A stretch of 64,000 nt of DNA, from contig CM026573.1 of the NCBI GenBank assembly GCA_015143295.1, forward strand, positions 7,428,434 through 7,492,433, given 5' to 3'. This DNA comes from Tetracentron sinense. Taxonomy: Eukaryota > Streptophyta > Magnoliopsida > Trochodendrales > Trochodendraceae. The translations under genes and the position numbers were made by a program. How positions within the stretch are numbered: position 1 is the first letter of the stretch; each line of letters opens with the position of its first letter. The notes under the pieces are model-generated. The model was not told the DNA's origin. It worked only from the letters and a program-made list of their open reading frames with translations, and searched no databases. This document shows positions 38,501-53,500 of the stretch, one piece after another.

Positions 38501-41500
38501 GGAATTTTTGGATAGTAGCTTCCAAATAATCATAATTTTTTCATACTTAGAGGACACTTTTCTTTAGCGTATGCATTGTAGGAACCTGTTGACATCTTCA
38601 AAAAGGTTGTTGGCTCTTGAAAACTGGTTTCACGCCTAGTCGCCTATGTTCATGTCAATGCTAAATCGAGGTCAACAATTCTTCTCATCCAAACAAGTTC
38701 TCTCTTCCATGACCTTATATTTTCTGAAGAACTTAAAGAACAGACGTTAATACACGTGTTGGTCCTCATAACCTGCTAGACTTTTGTTGTTATTGTTTTC
38801 CTCTCTCTTTGGTTCATTACCTTTGTGAACTATTTTTCCCGTAGCTACTACCTATTTGTGCGCTCTCTATTTATAATACATCTGTTACCAATAAAAAAAT
38901 AAATACACATATTGGGGATACCCAATGAGATGCTTGGATACTTATCTGGCCTTATGGTCGATCTGAGTAAAAGTTGGATGGTTGGTGGCGTGAATGTTGA
39001 TGGCGAGCATAGTGACAAAGTTGGGGTTTGGGATTAATTTGGCAAGAGTCAAGTTCGGAAAAATTAGAAAAATTCGGTGAAAAATTTGGGAACTATTCGG
39101 GAAAAATAAATAATTATGAAAATATTTCCAACAATTTGATTAAATAATATACAAAATAAGCAGTATGCTTTGTCGAACTAAACGAATTAATGCAAAATTC
39201 GTGAATAATTCGCGAATAACTCATGAAATTCGGTAACAATTCACAAAATCCACGAATAATTCAGCACACCTAAAATTTGTGAATAATTTCCGAATTTTCA
39301 AAAATTCGGAGAACATTGTTACTACGATGAGCCCATTTAAAAATTGGTCAATAGTTGGAGGTGTTGTACTTGAAAATGGCCCCACCTCTGGATCCCTCTT
39401 AGAGATAACCCTAGATCACTATCGTTTGGGATCCTGTTATTGAAAATTTCGAGAAAGACTATCTGGCTGGAAGAGAAACTATATTTCTTGAAGTGGCAGG
39501 ATCACTTTCATCATGTCCACTTTATCTAGCCTCCCGGTGTACTAATCCCTCTTCTTGGCTGCTGCTAAGATTCCAAGAAGCTAGATCAGTTTCAAAGGAA
39601 CTTCTCCTGGGAAGGTAATGGGATGAAAAAGACCGTCTTATCAAGTGGGAGGAATGGATCAAGTCTAAGGAGAAGGGAGGAATCAACATGGGCAATATAC
39701 CAATGAGAGAATTAGGACCCTTCTAGCTAAATGGTTGTGGAGTGCATGAGTCTTTTTGTTTAGTCAATGAGGAGTCAAATAGTGATAATGATATCCATGA
39801 GGTTTTGGGAGACATGGTAATCAGAGGTGGTCCTTCTCTTTCTCCCTCATCTACGTTGACTGTGCTAAAAAAGGGAGACAAGTGACCGTGCTGGGTATGA
39901 AACAGAGGATTTCTTAAAAGTCGCTAAATCCTGGATTAAGTGTTCCATTCAAGGAGGGGACTGGGGAGTATCTTCTCCCTTTGTGAATTCTCTTCCTCTT
40001 GTTTTAAGTTCTGGGGAAGGGATGGAAGTTATTAAGGGCCTCAGAGATACAGTAGCTCACAAGGCAAATGCTTGGGCTGTAGTCAATGGGGATGAAGAAG
40101 GGGAGTGGCTGACCCGTGAAAGTCACTTTCTTTTTAGACAAGGAGACCAGACCCTGTTTCTGACAATGTTCAACCGCTTGTTACCATTAAGGAATGCATA
40201 CACCCTATTCTGATCATGTTCTTCTTCTTACCATTATTGGAATGCAGAAACTAGAATTCCTGCTTGCCTTCTCAAAGGGATTTCGTCAGGTCTCTTGTTG
40301 CTACTCATGGCTTAGATTGTTTGGGTTGAGTGTGTTTTTCCCCCAACAATCCTTTCAATCACCCTGTTGTGGTAAGGGCATCAGATGGGCTCATCCAATG
40401 GGCAAAATGATTTTCTTTTACATGAAATCTGGAGGAAGGCAGTTTCTTTTCCAACAGTGACGTATCTGAATGGGTCATGGAAAAGGCATGGGATTCAGTA
40501 AGGACAATTGGTTGCCCATATTGTTCTCAATTACCTGAGAATTAGCGACGACCTCAAATAATAAGTTGGCACTCTTTATATATATTAAGTGCAAAAAGTG
40601 AAAGCATAAATGAAATGCCTCGACACACTTGACTAGACTGCCTGACTTCAAACTTATTAAGAAACATACGGTGTGATTATCTATGATAGTCCTAGTAGTA
40701 TCTTGCTTTTCAAATGAATAGATTATGTGATACACCTCAATCTGATCTCACATTTCTATTCATAGCCATACTGTGGTCAGACTTCTAATCGTCTGTTTTA
40801 TTTTCTCCTTTTTCTTTTTTACCCTTCTTGTCTCACATAAAAAGGATTTGACAATACCACCCAACTTACCTTTGAATCATTCGCGGTGGATTGGTGTGGT
40901 ATTTCTATCAGATCCAACTAGGAAGTTCACCAATTTCTTTTTGGACTTGTACTGTGGTTCCCCTTTATTTGTCTAGTTTTCCACAAGTTGCATTTGCGTA
41001 TAAATTAGTCAATTTCCACAATATTCACTTTCTGATTTTTGTTGTGCTCTTCTTGGATGGAGTTCTTTTCTGATTCTTCTTTCTGGTTATATAGGTAGTT
41101 CGTCATGATAGTGTTGAACAACTCTTCCTATTTGGTCGGATGTTACAAGGAACCATGAAGTTCCCTTGGCATTTTTCGCGCCATCCTGCAGCTGCTGGCA
41201 CTCTTTTCACTGTCATGCTTCTTGGATTCAAGTTTTGCTCATGCCAATCTCAGGGTTATTTGCAGAATTTTAAAACAGGGCTTCAGCTGCTGGAAGACCG
41301 GATTTATCGGTGATCACATTTACTGTTTCCTTTTTAGTTATGTTTTGCTGTCCTAGTGCTCATTTTCTTTAAGGTTAATTGATTTAAGTATGAAACACTT
41401 TGCCTTCATAGTATCTACTTCCATTTTTGCTATTATAAACTTTAATGCTTTCAGATTTCTCCTCAGGCTTTGGAACTTTTAAGTTATTGCTTTCTCTTTT

Positions 41501-44500
41501 TGTCCTTAAAGTACTTCTAGATATGGTTCATAACCCCAAGTGGATGCAAGTACGTGTACATAGGTGGTAGGCTATACCTCATAAGAAAAGCTATTGCATC
41601 AGTACTACATTGAGCTGCATGGAGGCTCGAAGCCTGGTTCAAAATATCGGTATCGAATGACATATTGGCCAGCCAAATTTAAGATACGTGGATTCACTTG
41701 GATATGCATAGATATGCTGGGATATGCTAAGAAACGCTTGAATATATTAGATAAAACTTCTTTTAATGCAAAGATAAGATAAAAACAAATTAAATGAAGC
41801 CCTACAACTAATTTATAACCATACATGTGAAATAAGAATTCTAAAAGTTAAAAAAGTCGTCAGTATCTGCATCTCTTCCCCTGTCATCCTGAATAAGAGT
41901 CCTTAGAGTCATCATTAATTGAGCAAACTTGTCATCATCGCCATTATCCTCATCAGTCCCAGCCACACTCGGCCCAACCTCACTCAATCCAGCCTCACTT
42001 AGTCCAACCTCAGTAGTACCATCGCTGCCGCTATGCTCAGCTCTACTATTTCGTGCTCTGCTCATCCTAGCTCCACCTGATCCCGACTCAACCACGCACC
42101 CGTCAAATTGTACCTAAGGGATTTTCTTTCCTCAGTCGCTCTCTACTTCTCTCCCTTTTTCTCATTAGGTGGGCCCTCATTGCCTAGCTAATCTCTCGAG
42201 GGCACAGGGCAAAGGTCAACGTTTGTATACCTACCTGACAAATGTTGATTGAATCGGATAATCCCACTACCTAGAGACTCAAACCTATGAATCTGCATCT
42301 CGTCCTTAACCTACTACCATCAATATGCTCCACATATTAATACCATCTTTGACATGCTCTACACTCTTCTTTGGCGCCATCTCAAACCTGTTTAGAAAGA
42401 AACAATGATTTATCTTTAATATATAGCATTTCAAAATAACCAATTAAAGTATTTAAAAAGTTTTCTAACATAAATAATTCGAAAAAACCAAAAATAAATG
42501 AATTTAAAGAAAATTAAAATAATGCCTTGCAGAATATACACCATTTGAGTATATAACTAAATTTGATACACTTATTTTCATACAATACAAATATGCATAA
42601 TTTTTTTCAAAAATAGGTTAGTCTATGAATCTTGTAGATCATCCATAGATTTAACCCATTTCATTTTTTCAACCCTAGATTGAAGATATTTTTTTGAAAA
42701 AATGTAGATTGTAGGGTTTTCAATTTTTATTTTAAATTGAAGAAAAATCGTTGATTTATCATAAAAACAGTTTTTGATATATGGATTTCGCATGAATTAA
42801 TAGATCTACTCATTTTGGGTGGATTAGAATGAATTTTCATTGATTTAAACAACTAAAAGGAAAAAAAAAAGAAAATTTAGTATACCTTCAAAATTTTGGT
42901 AAAAACTTTTGAATCCAAAATCAAACACCTAGATTTTTTTTTGAACCTAAAGATGACAAAGGAGTTGTTGTTTTAGACCTCAAAATCGATTAGAGAAGAG
43001 AAAATAGAATTTCCGGCCTTGATTCGTTTTTTTAAAATAGAACTTTGAAAACATTGACCAATATTGTTGCGTAATAGTATTGATCGATACGACTGATACT
43101 ATTATGATACGCAAGGTATCAGCCGATACACTGATTTTTTTTTAAAATGGTTAAAAGATAAAATTATCGACTTGTATCAAGTGTATACTAAAATGTATCG
43201 ACATATCGACAAACCTTGATACAGTGGAAAAAAAAAACTTAGTTTGCGTTCAAATGTATCGGTATTGCTGAAAACGATAAGTATCGATAGTTTAAACCAT
43301 AGCTCGAAGTCATCTCTATCCTGATCATAACGTCAATAGTATTGGTTCCACTCGTAGTCAAAATATTGGGCCCAACTCATCAAATGTCGGTACATGATTA
43401 TATGTTCCTGAAAATAGCGTTGGTATTCTTCCGTTGAAACATTCACCGGGACTCCTATCGTCAAATAAAGGTTATGGTTCATGGTCACGTCACATGCACC
43501 TCCACATAAGGCTGTCATATCCGAAAAAATTGTTTTTCATGGATTTCCAGCCTTGATTCTCAACCACATTTGAGTTGATTTTTACCCAAGCCCTTAAATC
43601 TCATTGAAGATGGCAGCAAAAGTAGAAATCTAAGAGTAAAACTCAAAATCTCAAAGTTTGCTACCGAAATGTAAAAGTGTCAACAATTTGTCGGAATTTC
43701 AATAGTCTGTCGAAACTTCGAGAATTTATACTTAAGATAACTCAATTTCTCACGAAAATGTGAATTATGTGAGTTTTTGCAAAATATTAACAAATTTTTA
43801 CCAATTGTTTTAAAAAAATTTATTAATACATTAAGTCAAAACTTCATTGACCCCTGAATCAACGATAGTTTGGCCATTATTGATAATTCGGTTGAAGTTT
43901 CAAATCTTGCTTATATTCTCCATAAGCACCCATTGGTTCTTATACTGTGGACTGCTTAACCAATAGAGGCTCAAGTGGTGTCTTCTGGAATCTGGGACTG
44001 CACCTAACTTATCTCCCGAGAAATACCTAATTTCTCCCGAGAAATACCGAGACAAACATCTTAAGTTTAAAACTTCGTTTTTATTACGATGTTTTAAAAA
44101 TCACACGAGATATACAATTTTTTCTTTATATCACGTTAATAGTGCGAGATTTAGTCGATATTTTAAAATATCTAGAGAAATACCCAATATTGTTGTATTA
44201 TTTTATGCAATTTTAAGTATATGTTTAACCATTGCCGATATTTAGGGGAGAAATACCCAGGAAAAAACTTCAGATTTGAAAATCTCCTGTGAAAGCCGAT
44301 AAAAATCCGAGAATGAGATTTGTAACACTGGGCCTTACAATGGATTTCATGCTAACTTAGTTTGACCCTATTTCCTTTGGGTACACATGTTTTTCTGAAG
44401 TGTTGCACTGTCTGTTTGAAAAAATAATAAGAAGCTAGCAGCTGTTCATCTACTGCCCCTTATATTATCTAGTAGATTAATTTGAGCTTTAATAATTATA

Positions 44501-47500
44501 CATGTGCATTGGGAGAACTCTAATTGATCTTTTGTGCATGTTGCAGAGCCTCTTTGGGTTGGTTTGCTTATGAGCCAGAATGGTATGACACAAATAACAT
44601 AAGATTTGCTCAGAGTGAGGCTCAATCTGTTTCTATATTTATCCATTATCTTTTGAATGAGCGAGTGGATGCTCTTCAATCAGATATGCCTTTGAAAGGA
44701 CGGGGAACTGAAAATGGGAGTCCTTTTGGTGATATGGTAAGATTATTGTCCTTGTAACACATGGAATTTGCAACCACAGAGGGTTTTGAGTTATATATAC
44801 CCAGATCTGGAACAGTTTTGTTTTATGTATTTTCAATCATAGGATTTGAGTTATTGAGTATGCTGCTTTTGCATCTTATTTATGGAATGCAAATTTTTTT
44901 AATGTACATTGTATTTCCTTTTTCAGAATGTCCAATATCATCCCATTTGGGGCCAGATTGAGAACTATGCAGTTGGAAGAGCAAAACGGAAACAGTTACT
45001 GTTAATGCTATGCCAGCATGAGAATGATAGGCTTGATGTCTGGGCACAACCTACAAATTTGAAGTAATTTTCATCAAACTTCTGATTTCAGTCTTTATCT
45101 TGGTTATATGATGTTCCTCATACATACTTGATGAGTGGTGTTTTGCCTGTCTGTTATTTATTTACAATCCAGTTACATTTATCTTCAGAGAAAACACATC
45201 TTCTCGGCCTAAGATTAGCACAGAGAAATGGATTGAATATGCTAGGACTGCGTTTTCTGTGGATCCTCGGATTGCTTTTTCATTGGTCTCAAGGTTCCCA
45301 ACAATCTCCTCTTTGAGGGCTGAAGTTTCTCAACTGGTTCAGGTATGTTTGGTCATTTTAATTCTCACTTTTGTTGAATTTAATGTTTATGTGCTATTGT
45401 GCTGAGTTCCTCATTTGCACAGGTGAACATCGTCAACATAGAGAGGAGTAAGTGCAACAAACAGTAATGAAAAATATTAAATGTTACGCGAGAACGGATG
45501 CCCACCGAAATGCTAGTAAAATGTTTCTAAAACTCAAAAAGGAAATTTTGTGGATGTCAGTAAGAAGTATTTGGGAAACTTTATGAGAAATGCTATAAGA
45601 GACATTTGAGAGATGGGTATTAGAACAGTTGAAATGCGCGGGCAAGCATTGTGTGGCACTTATAAGACACCGATAAAATTTCTTTGATTTCTTCTTGCTC
45701 ATTATATGAAATCAGAATTGCTGGCAAAGCATATATATTTTTCACGGAAATAATGATTTTTTTTGGAAGGGGCAAATAAACATTTAAAAGCAAGATCCAC
45801 TAATCTGAACAACCATTTTAGCATGAAGAACTTTTAATAACTGGTGGTAAAGAGAAGCCTAGAAACACCTCTTTGGCTAGACGTTCTGCCTCTGCGTTAG
45901 CACTCTTTAAGAATGTGGCTATACAAAAAAAATCAAATTATCCTCAATTTCTGTAATGTTGTTGGCGATGTTGCCTCATCTCCACAGCCCAAAGACTTGC
46001 CATAAACCATCTTCAGACTGTGGTTGCAATGCATTTTCTTTGGCCTCGAATTACTATTTGATCATTCAGGTTCTTACGCTCATTCATAGGCAATGACATG
46101 CCTACCACTGTTCTTTTTAGTTTTTACTATATGAGTAGGAAGGATATGCATAATTTCCTCTAGTGATTTTGATCCCCTTTTTCTGAATTGGTTATGTTAC
46201 TTTGATATGGACTTATTCAAATGCGCTCCAAGTTATAGTGGTGTTTTTTTTCATGCAGTTGCACATATTAGACCTCCGCTGCATTCCTGAAGCATTACCA
46301 TATTTTGTCACCCCGAAGGCAGTTGATGAAAATTCAGCACTTCTGCAACAACTGCCACACTGGGCTTCTTGTTCAATTACACAGGCTCTTGAGTTCCTTA
46401 CTCCTCCATATAAGGGTCATCCACGTGTCATGGCTTATGTTCTTAGGGTTTTGGAGACCTATCCTCCTGAACGAGTCACTTTTTTTATGCCACAGCTAGT
46501 GCAGGTTCTGCGATATGATGAAGGGGTGAGTTAACACATCCAGTCTGTTCATATTATTTTCACATTCAGTTTGTGTACTCAATCATTTGGCAAGTAATTG
46601 TTGCATATTGCTATTCATTTATTTATTTTTACTTAGCCGATGTGATTCTTTCTCGTTTTGCAGAGGTTAATTGAAGGATATTTGCTTAGAGCAGCTCAAA
46701 GAAGTGATATATTTGCCCATATTTTGATATGGCATCTACAGGTGGGGAGAACATTACGTATTTGAGCAATTTATCATAGCTATACTTTGACATTATCACA
46801 GTGAAAATGCATACAGGACAGGATTCTATCATTCTGTATGTGCTTAATATTAAACGTGTATTAGCTTCTATATTATGGTTATTAAGTCCATGAATGGCAG
46901 GGAGACACATGTGTACCAGAATCAGGAAAAGATGTACGCACTGTGAAGGTATGTCTCTGTGTGTTTGTTTCTTTTTTCTTCAAGTCAATTAGCACTTATT
47001 CAGTTCAACACAATGCAAGCTCTGTTACTCCTTATATGATCTTTCAATTTCATAATGCCATCATCCAATGATCTTAAAACATCCCTGTGAGAATAAATAG
47101 ATTATAAGAAAAGCAACTCTTAGGTTTTGTTTGATTTCAACTTGAGTAGAATTACATACATAGAATTTATGTAGATACTTTTCAAGGTAGGCAACACAAT
47201 ATACAATAGCCATGAATCAAAATATTGGTGCTTATTGACTGTATTGGTTTTTAGGCGTACCGATACACCTGAATGAATCATATATTTTCCTTTGTATCGA
47301 GTATATATTGATCCTTATTAATTGTATCGGTACGATACTTAGATTTATATCGATACATATCTGATACATGTTGATACAATGCATCTTTAAACTTTTTAAA
47401 AAACAGTGTATTGTATCGACCAATACTGTTGAGTATGGTGACAGTAGTCGATACGATTAATATTGTTATGACTTACAATACACAACAATATCAATCAATA

Positions 47501-50500
47501 TGTTGGAAAAACATTAAAAACCGAATGGGGGCTCATTTTCGTTGTTGGAAAACACCCTCAAAACCCCTTGCGAGCCTTCTTTTTCTTCAACGATCGATTT
47601 TCAGGCATAAAACAACAACTCCGTTGTTGATTTTAGATTCAAAACACAATCAAGACAATTGTTTTCAGATTAAAAAAGTTTTCCCAAAATTTTGAAGGTA
47701 TGCTAAATTTTTATTTATTTCCATCTTTGTTGTTTAAAATTATGCAAATAGGTTGTAATTAACTCAAAATGAATAGATCTATTAATTTCATGTGAAATCT
47801 ATGGATCAAAATTTGTTTTTGAGGAGAAATCAATGATTTTTCCTTACTTTAAAAAATTTAAAAACTTATTATGGATCTGGCATAAACAACAAACTTGCTT
47901 TGAGAGGGCCCCTGCTTCCAACTAGCTGTCTTCCTTCCATTTGATCCCTAGAGTGATAGCTAATACGAGACCTTGAACCCTACAATTTTTATTATTTCGA
48001 AAAATACCTTTAATCTAGCGTATGGCTGATCTATAAGATCCATGGGCGCACCCTAACTTTTGAATATTTTTAAAAATATTTTTTAATTAAAAAATATATA
48101 TTTTTTGCGTATGTATATAAGTATATTGCAAAGACTCTATTTCGCAATTTCTCCTGAGAAAATCAAGCCCCCCCCCCTATGGGGATACATACCACTGGAA
48201 CAACCAGGGAGGTGTGGTTGCTCCAGTGCTAGGAAGTAAAGTCTTTCTTCCTTCTTTATTGACACATCAAATACAACACATTAACACAAGTTGCAAGGTA
48301 CATGTCAAACCTAGTTTTGACTTGGGAAAAAGTATAAAGATAAAAAGTCTGTCACTTGTCCTTTAATTAAGATATCTTACCTCTGTCCCTTTTTGGTCTC
48401 ATCAATCAAGTACAACACAGGTACTTAAAATCTTATATAAAAAATTGTTTTTCTTTGACCTTTCAATAACCTAAGTTCACATAATGTACAAGTACAACAC
48501 AGTTATAATAGTTCACACAAGAGATAAGACAAATTACTTAGTGAAAATATTAAAAATTATAAATAAAGAAAACTCTATGCGGTATTGGTTTCGGCCATAT
48601 GCGTTATGTAACAATAATAATTGTTACAAATCTCCCGAGAAATACCCAATTTTTCCCGAGAAAAACATCTAAAGTTTAAAATTCTGTTTTTATCGTGATA
48701 TTTTAACTCTCGCAAGAATATAATTTTCTTTTTATCCCATAAATATCGCGAGATTTACGATATTTAGCTGATATTTTAAAAATATCATGAGAAATACACA
48801 AGATGTTGGTTCTATGAATTTTTAATTTGGTGATTTTTATTTATATTTTCAATAATTTTAATATATTTCTTTTATCATTGCTGAGATTTAGGCGAGAAGT
48901 ACCCGAAAAAATTCAGATTTGAAAATCTCCCGAGAAGAACTTCGGCCGATAAAAACCCGAGAACGAGATTTGTAACATTGGTGGTAACAGTGTTACATAA
49001 TGGTTTCGGCCAGACCCGTTGCGCATGCTGAAACCGTTTTATAAAACCCTGGTTAAGATAGTCTATAAATATATGTACATGATAATATGATATCAACTAT
49101 ATTATATATGGCAATAAGCGGTGAGTGAATATTGTTTCTATAAATTTCTATCTTTTCAACTCAACATAGGGTGTGAATCTATTTTCTTGTGATTATGTTA
49201 ATGTTTTTCTACTGCAATTCAATTCTTGAAGAATTCTATAATGATGTAGTTGTTAGATCACGTGGCAGGGTTTTGACTTTTAAATTTTGGCAGAATTTAA
49301 AGCATTTGGGATTTTTTCAGTTTTGGGCAATTACAAAACTTTGGACATGTCACATATCTAGAAATTTCAAAATTTTAGCGAAGTCTTGTAAAGAAATATA
49401 CAGCTTCTCAAAGAAATTCCGAAATATTGGCATTCTCTTTTGATTTCAGCCAGACCATACTTGATACCCTGACACCTTGCCACACAGCTTCATTATTTAT
49501 GATTTTAAGATAGGTTAGTTCTATATTACATTGTATTACTTATGATACACAAACCTTTTTAGGTCTGTTTACCAATTGGATTTAGTTTGCTAATTGATTT
49601 TACATATGTAATTTCCATTAATTTGTAGAAAGATATATGATATTCCTATTTGGATGACCAATATTTCGTAGTACTAAATCATGTCATGCTTGATCATGTG
49701 GATCTATTCTTGCTGTTATTCCAGAATAGTTCATTTCAAGCACTATTACCAGTTGTTAGGCGACACATTATTGATGGTTTCACTCCAAAGGCCCATGACT
49801 TGTTTCAAAGAGAATTTAATTTTTTTGACAAAATCACGTCTATATCTGGTACACTCTTTCTAATTACGAAGGAAAAGCGCCGAGCTGGTATTCGGAGGTA
49901 TGATTCTATTTTGTGAATTTGTAACTCTTACCTTGCCCATAATTTGTCTATCAGCTGAAGTAGGTGTTTATTTTTCTTGCTTCAAAAGCGAGTTGGAGAA
50001 AATCGAAATGGATGGGGAAGACCTTTATCTACCTACTGCTCCTAACAAACTCATCCAGAGCATTCAGTTGGATAGTGGGATCCCCCTACAGTCAGCGGCA
50101 AAAGTTCCTATTATGATTACATTTAACGTGGTGGATAGGGATGGGGATCACAGTGATTTAAAGCCCCAGGCTTGCATCTTCAAGGTAAACCCGTTCCTTT
50201 TTTCCTATGTATTGGATTCCACCTGCTTACTAATCCCTTAAAACTATGACATAAAAACCGAACTGAAACTATGTGCATTTATTGGACCCCCACTAATTTT
50301 TGAAAATGGAAATAGTCAAGTAACTGAAATCATCTATTCATGACAGTTCTTTTCTTACTTACCATTGGCAAAATCTAACCAATACCAATATGGAAAAACT
50401 GAAAATGTCAAGCTACTTAAGTACCTCTTGAATACTTTTCATGTAAAATTTTACCAATAAAAAAACACCTATTGAATGCTATTTTTAATCAAGGTTTTGA

Positions 50501-53500
50501 ATGTCGATACTGTAGGATATGTTGCATCGATGGGAAAAAGATATATCGGGGATATATCGTTTCACAGGGAGTATTCGCACGTCGAGGAAAAAATGAAGAA
50601 AAACATAGAATTTTGTAGTGAAACTTAAGGAAATGTTAAAATAGATGTTAATACACATTTAAGAATAATTTTTTTTTACAAAAAAAAATGATGTATATAA
50701 GAGATGCAATGACAAAGAGGGCAAATATGTGTGCTAATAACAATGTATGGTTGATTAGTATTGATATAACTTACATAAAATATTTCATTCACTCTTCAAT
50801 CAATCATAAGCCATAATAATAAAAACATACAATTTAGTTTCCATACATAATACATCCATATCCAATCCACCCCAAGAACTACAATCAGAACAACATGGAG
50901 TTATGCGAAGGGGGTCGAAGTCATCTTTGTCCTGACTAGGTTAATGATAGTATCATGATGTATACTCACACATATAACATTGGTAGTCATCTAATCTAAG
51001 ATGTAGCAACACTCCTAACGGTGGATACTTTGGGTACTGAGTATGATTAAAATTGTGGTACATATCGGCCAATACGGGCCGATACGTATCTTGTTTGGAG
51101 CTACCCGGTACGCAAGGAAAAAAACTCCTCCGTATCGGCCTGTATTGGGCGTATCAGGCCGATACATGCCCGATATGCATTATACGGGCCCAATGCGGAT
51201 CCTCACCTTTTTTTAAAAGAAATAATTTTCCTGATTTTCTCAAATTCTCCCACCTTTTTAAAAAATAAATTATTCATGACTTTAGTAATAGTTTTTAAAA
51301 ATAAATTATTTCCCTGATTTTCCCTAATTCCCCCACCTTTTAAAAAAATGCGATTCTAGCATAATTTTCCCCTAGCCAAATAGTTCTCGAACTTTGACTT
51401 GGTGACTATGCCAATGAGGAGTGAGTTGACACAAGTTGAGGGCTCTAAGAGGGCAAGAGAAGAAGAAAATGAAATAGATGTCATCTAGATAGAAAAGTTC
51501 TGCTAACAAGTTATGAATATGGCTCTAGATAGACTAAAATGGCAGAGCAGAATCCGTTTTGCCAACCGCAAATAGTTGGGATATAGTAGAGGTTGGTTTG
51601 GATGGGTAAGGTATTAGGATTTGGGAGAAGAAGAAGATTGGGGGAAATTAGAGAGTTAATTGTCTCTCTCCTACTCTTTATTTTTTATACAACACTAATG
51701 ATATACTATTTGAATATAAGAGATATTAATAGTATACCAAGAATACAATGTATAAGATATAAACAATAAAACAAAATACATAAAAGAGAAGTATTCTACA
51801 CTCCCCCTCAAGTTGGTGCGTAGGTATCATTCATACCCAATTTGCCAATAATATTTCGGGATTGAGTACCACCAAGGCCCTTAGTAAACACATCAGCCAA
51901 TTGATCTTTAGACTTCACAAACGGGGTGCAAATGTAACCCGCATTTAGCTTCTCCTTGATAAAGTGATGATCTACCTCAATATGCTTAGTTCTGGCATGC
52001 TGCACAAGATTGTGAGCAATGCTAGTTGCTGTCTTATTATCACAGTATAAACTAATAGAACCACTAGTAGGGAGTCCAATCTCACTCAGGAGCAATCAAA
52101 GCTAGAGCAACTCACACACCCCGTGTGTCATGGCTCTAAATTCGGCTTCTGCACTAGATCTTGCTACCACATGTTATTTCTTACTTCTCCATGTGACAAG
52201 GTTACCTCTTACCATAGTGCGATACCCTGAAGTAGAGCGTCTATTTGAAATTAAGCTAGCCCAGTTTGCATCAATGTAAGCTTCAACTCATAAGTTCCTA
52301 TTTCAGGTATATAACAAACCTTTCCCAGGAGACGACTTTAAGTAGCGGAGGATTCTATTTACTACATCTAGATATCTAGCGACGTGCATGCATGAACTAG
52401 CTAACCACACTGATTGCATAAGCAAAATCTGGCCTGGTGCAAGATAGATAAATAATTCGACCAACAAGTCTTTGGTAACTCCCTGCATCCAATGACGCTC
52501 CCCATTATCTTCACTAAGCTTGTGATTAGGATCAATGGGTGTATCACATGGTTTACAACCCATCATACTTGTCTTCTTGAGAAAGTTAAGCACATACGTG
52601 CGTTGAGAAACAAAGATGTCCTTAGATCTGGCAACCTCAATCGCAAGGAAATACTTCAGATGGCCAAGATCATTGATCTCAAATTCCTCAGCCAACTTGC
52701 TCCTCAGTGGCCGTATCTCATCCACATCATTGCTTGTTACCACAATGTCATCCACATAAACAATCAAGACAATCACCTTTTGATGAGACTGCTTGATAAA
52801 TAGTGTGTGATCTGCTTAACTCTGCTTGTAACCATTTTTCACCATAGCATTGCGAAACCGCTCAAACCATGCTCTAGAGGACTGCTTTAGTCCAGTCCAT
52901 ACAACGCTTTCTTCAGCTTGCACACCTTTTGATGTAGCCAGACGCAACCACTGATCCCAAAAGCCATGATTGATGAGAAAGGCACAATCTGATGCCTTAT
53001 AGCCCAGGTCTAAGGCTCGGAACAAGCACCCCTCTACCCCTTAGGGAGATGCACCCTCGGTCCGGGCTCACGAGCACACTCGCTACCGGCCACCCAGCAG
53101 CATACACCATCTCACCCCCTTCTGAGGAGTCTCGAACTCGAGACCTTTGGCTCTGATACCATTTGATGCAGCCAGATGCAACCATTGATCCCAAAAGCCA
53201 TGATTGATGGTAAGGGCACAATTTGGTGCCTTATAGCCCAGGTCCAAGGCCTGGAACAAGCACCCCTCTACCCCTTGGGGAGATGCAATCCCGGTCTGGG
53301 CTCACGGGCACACCCGCTACCAGCCAACCAGCAGCATACACCATCTCACCCCCTTCTGAGGAGTCTTGAACTCGAGATCAATGGTTGCGTCTGGCTGCCT
53401 CAAATGGTATCAGAGCCAAAGGTCTCGAGTTCGAGACTCCTCAGAAGTGGGTGGGATGGTGTATGTTGTTGGGTGGCCGGTAGCCGGTGTGCTCGTGAGC

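Noticed and set aside
47225-47480. Regulatory array of CGATAC sites
   Set aside because: The same motif clusters occur at transposon-like ends in several introns, so they are better explained as element termini.
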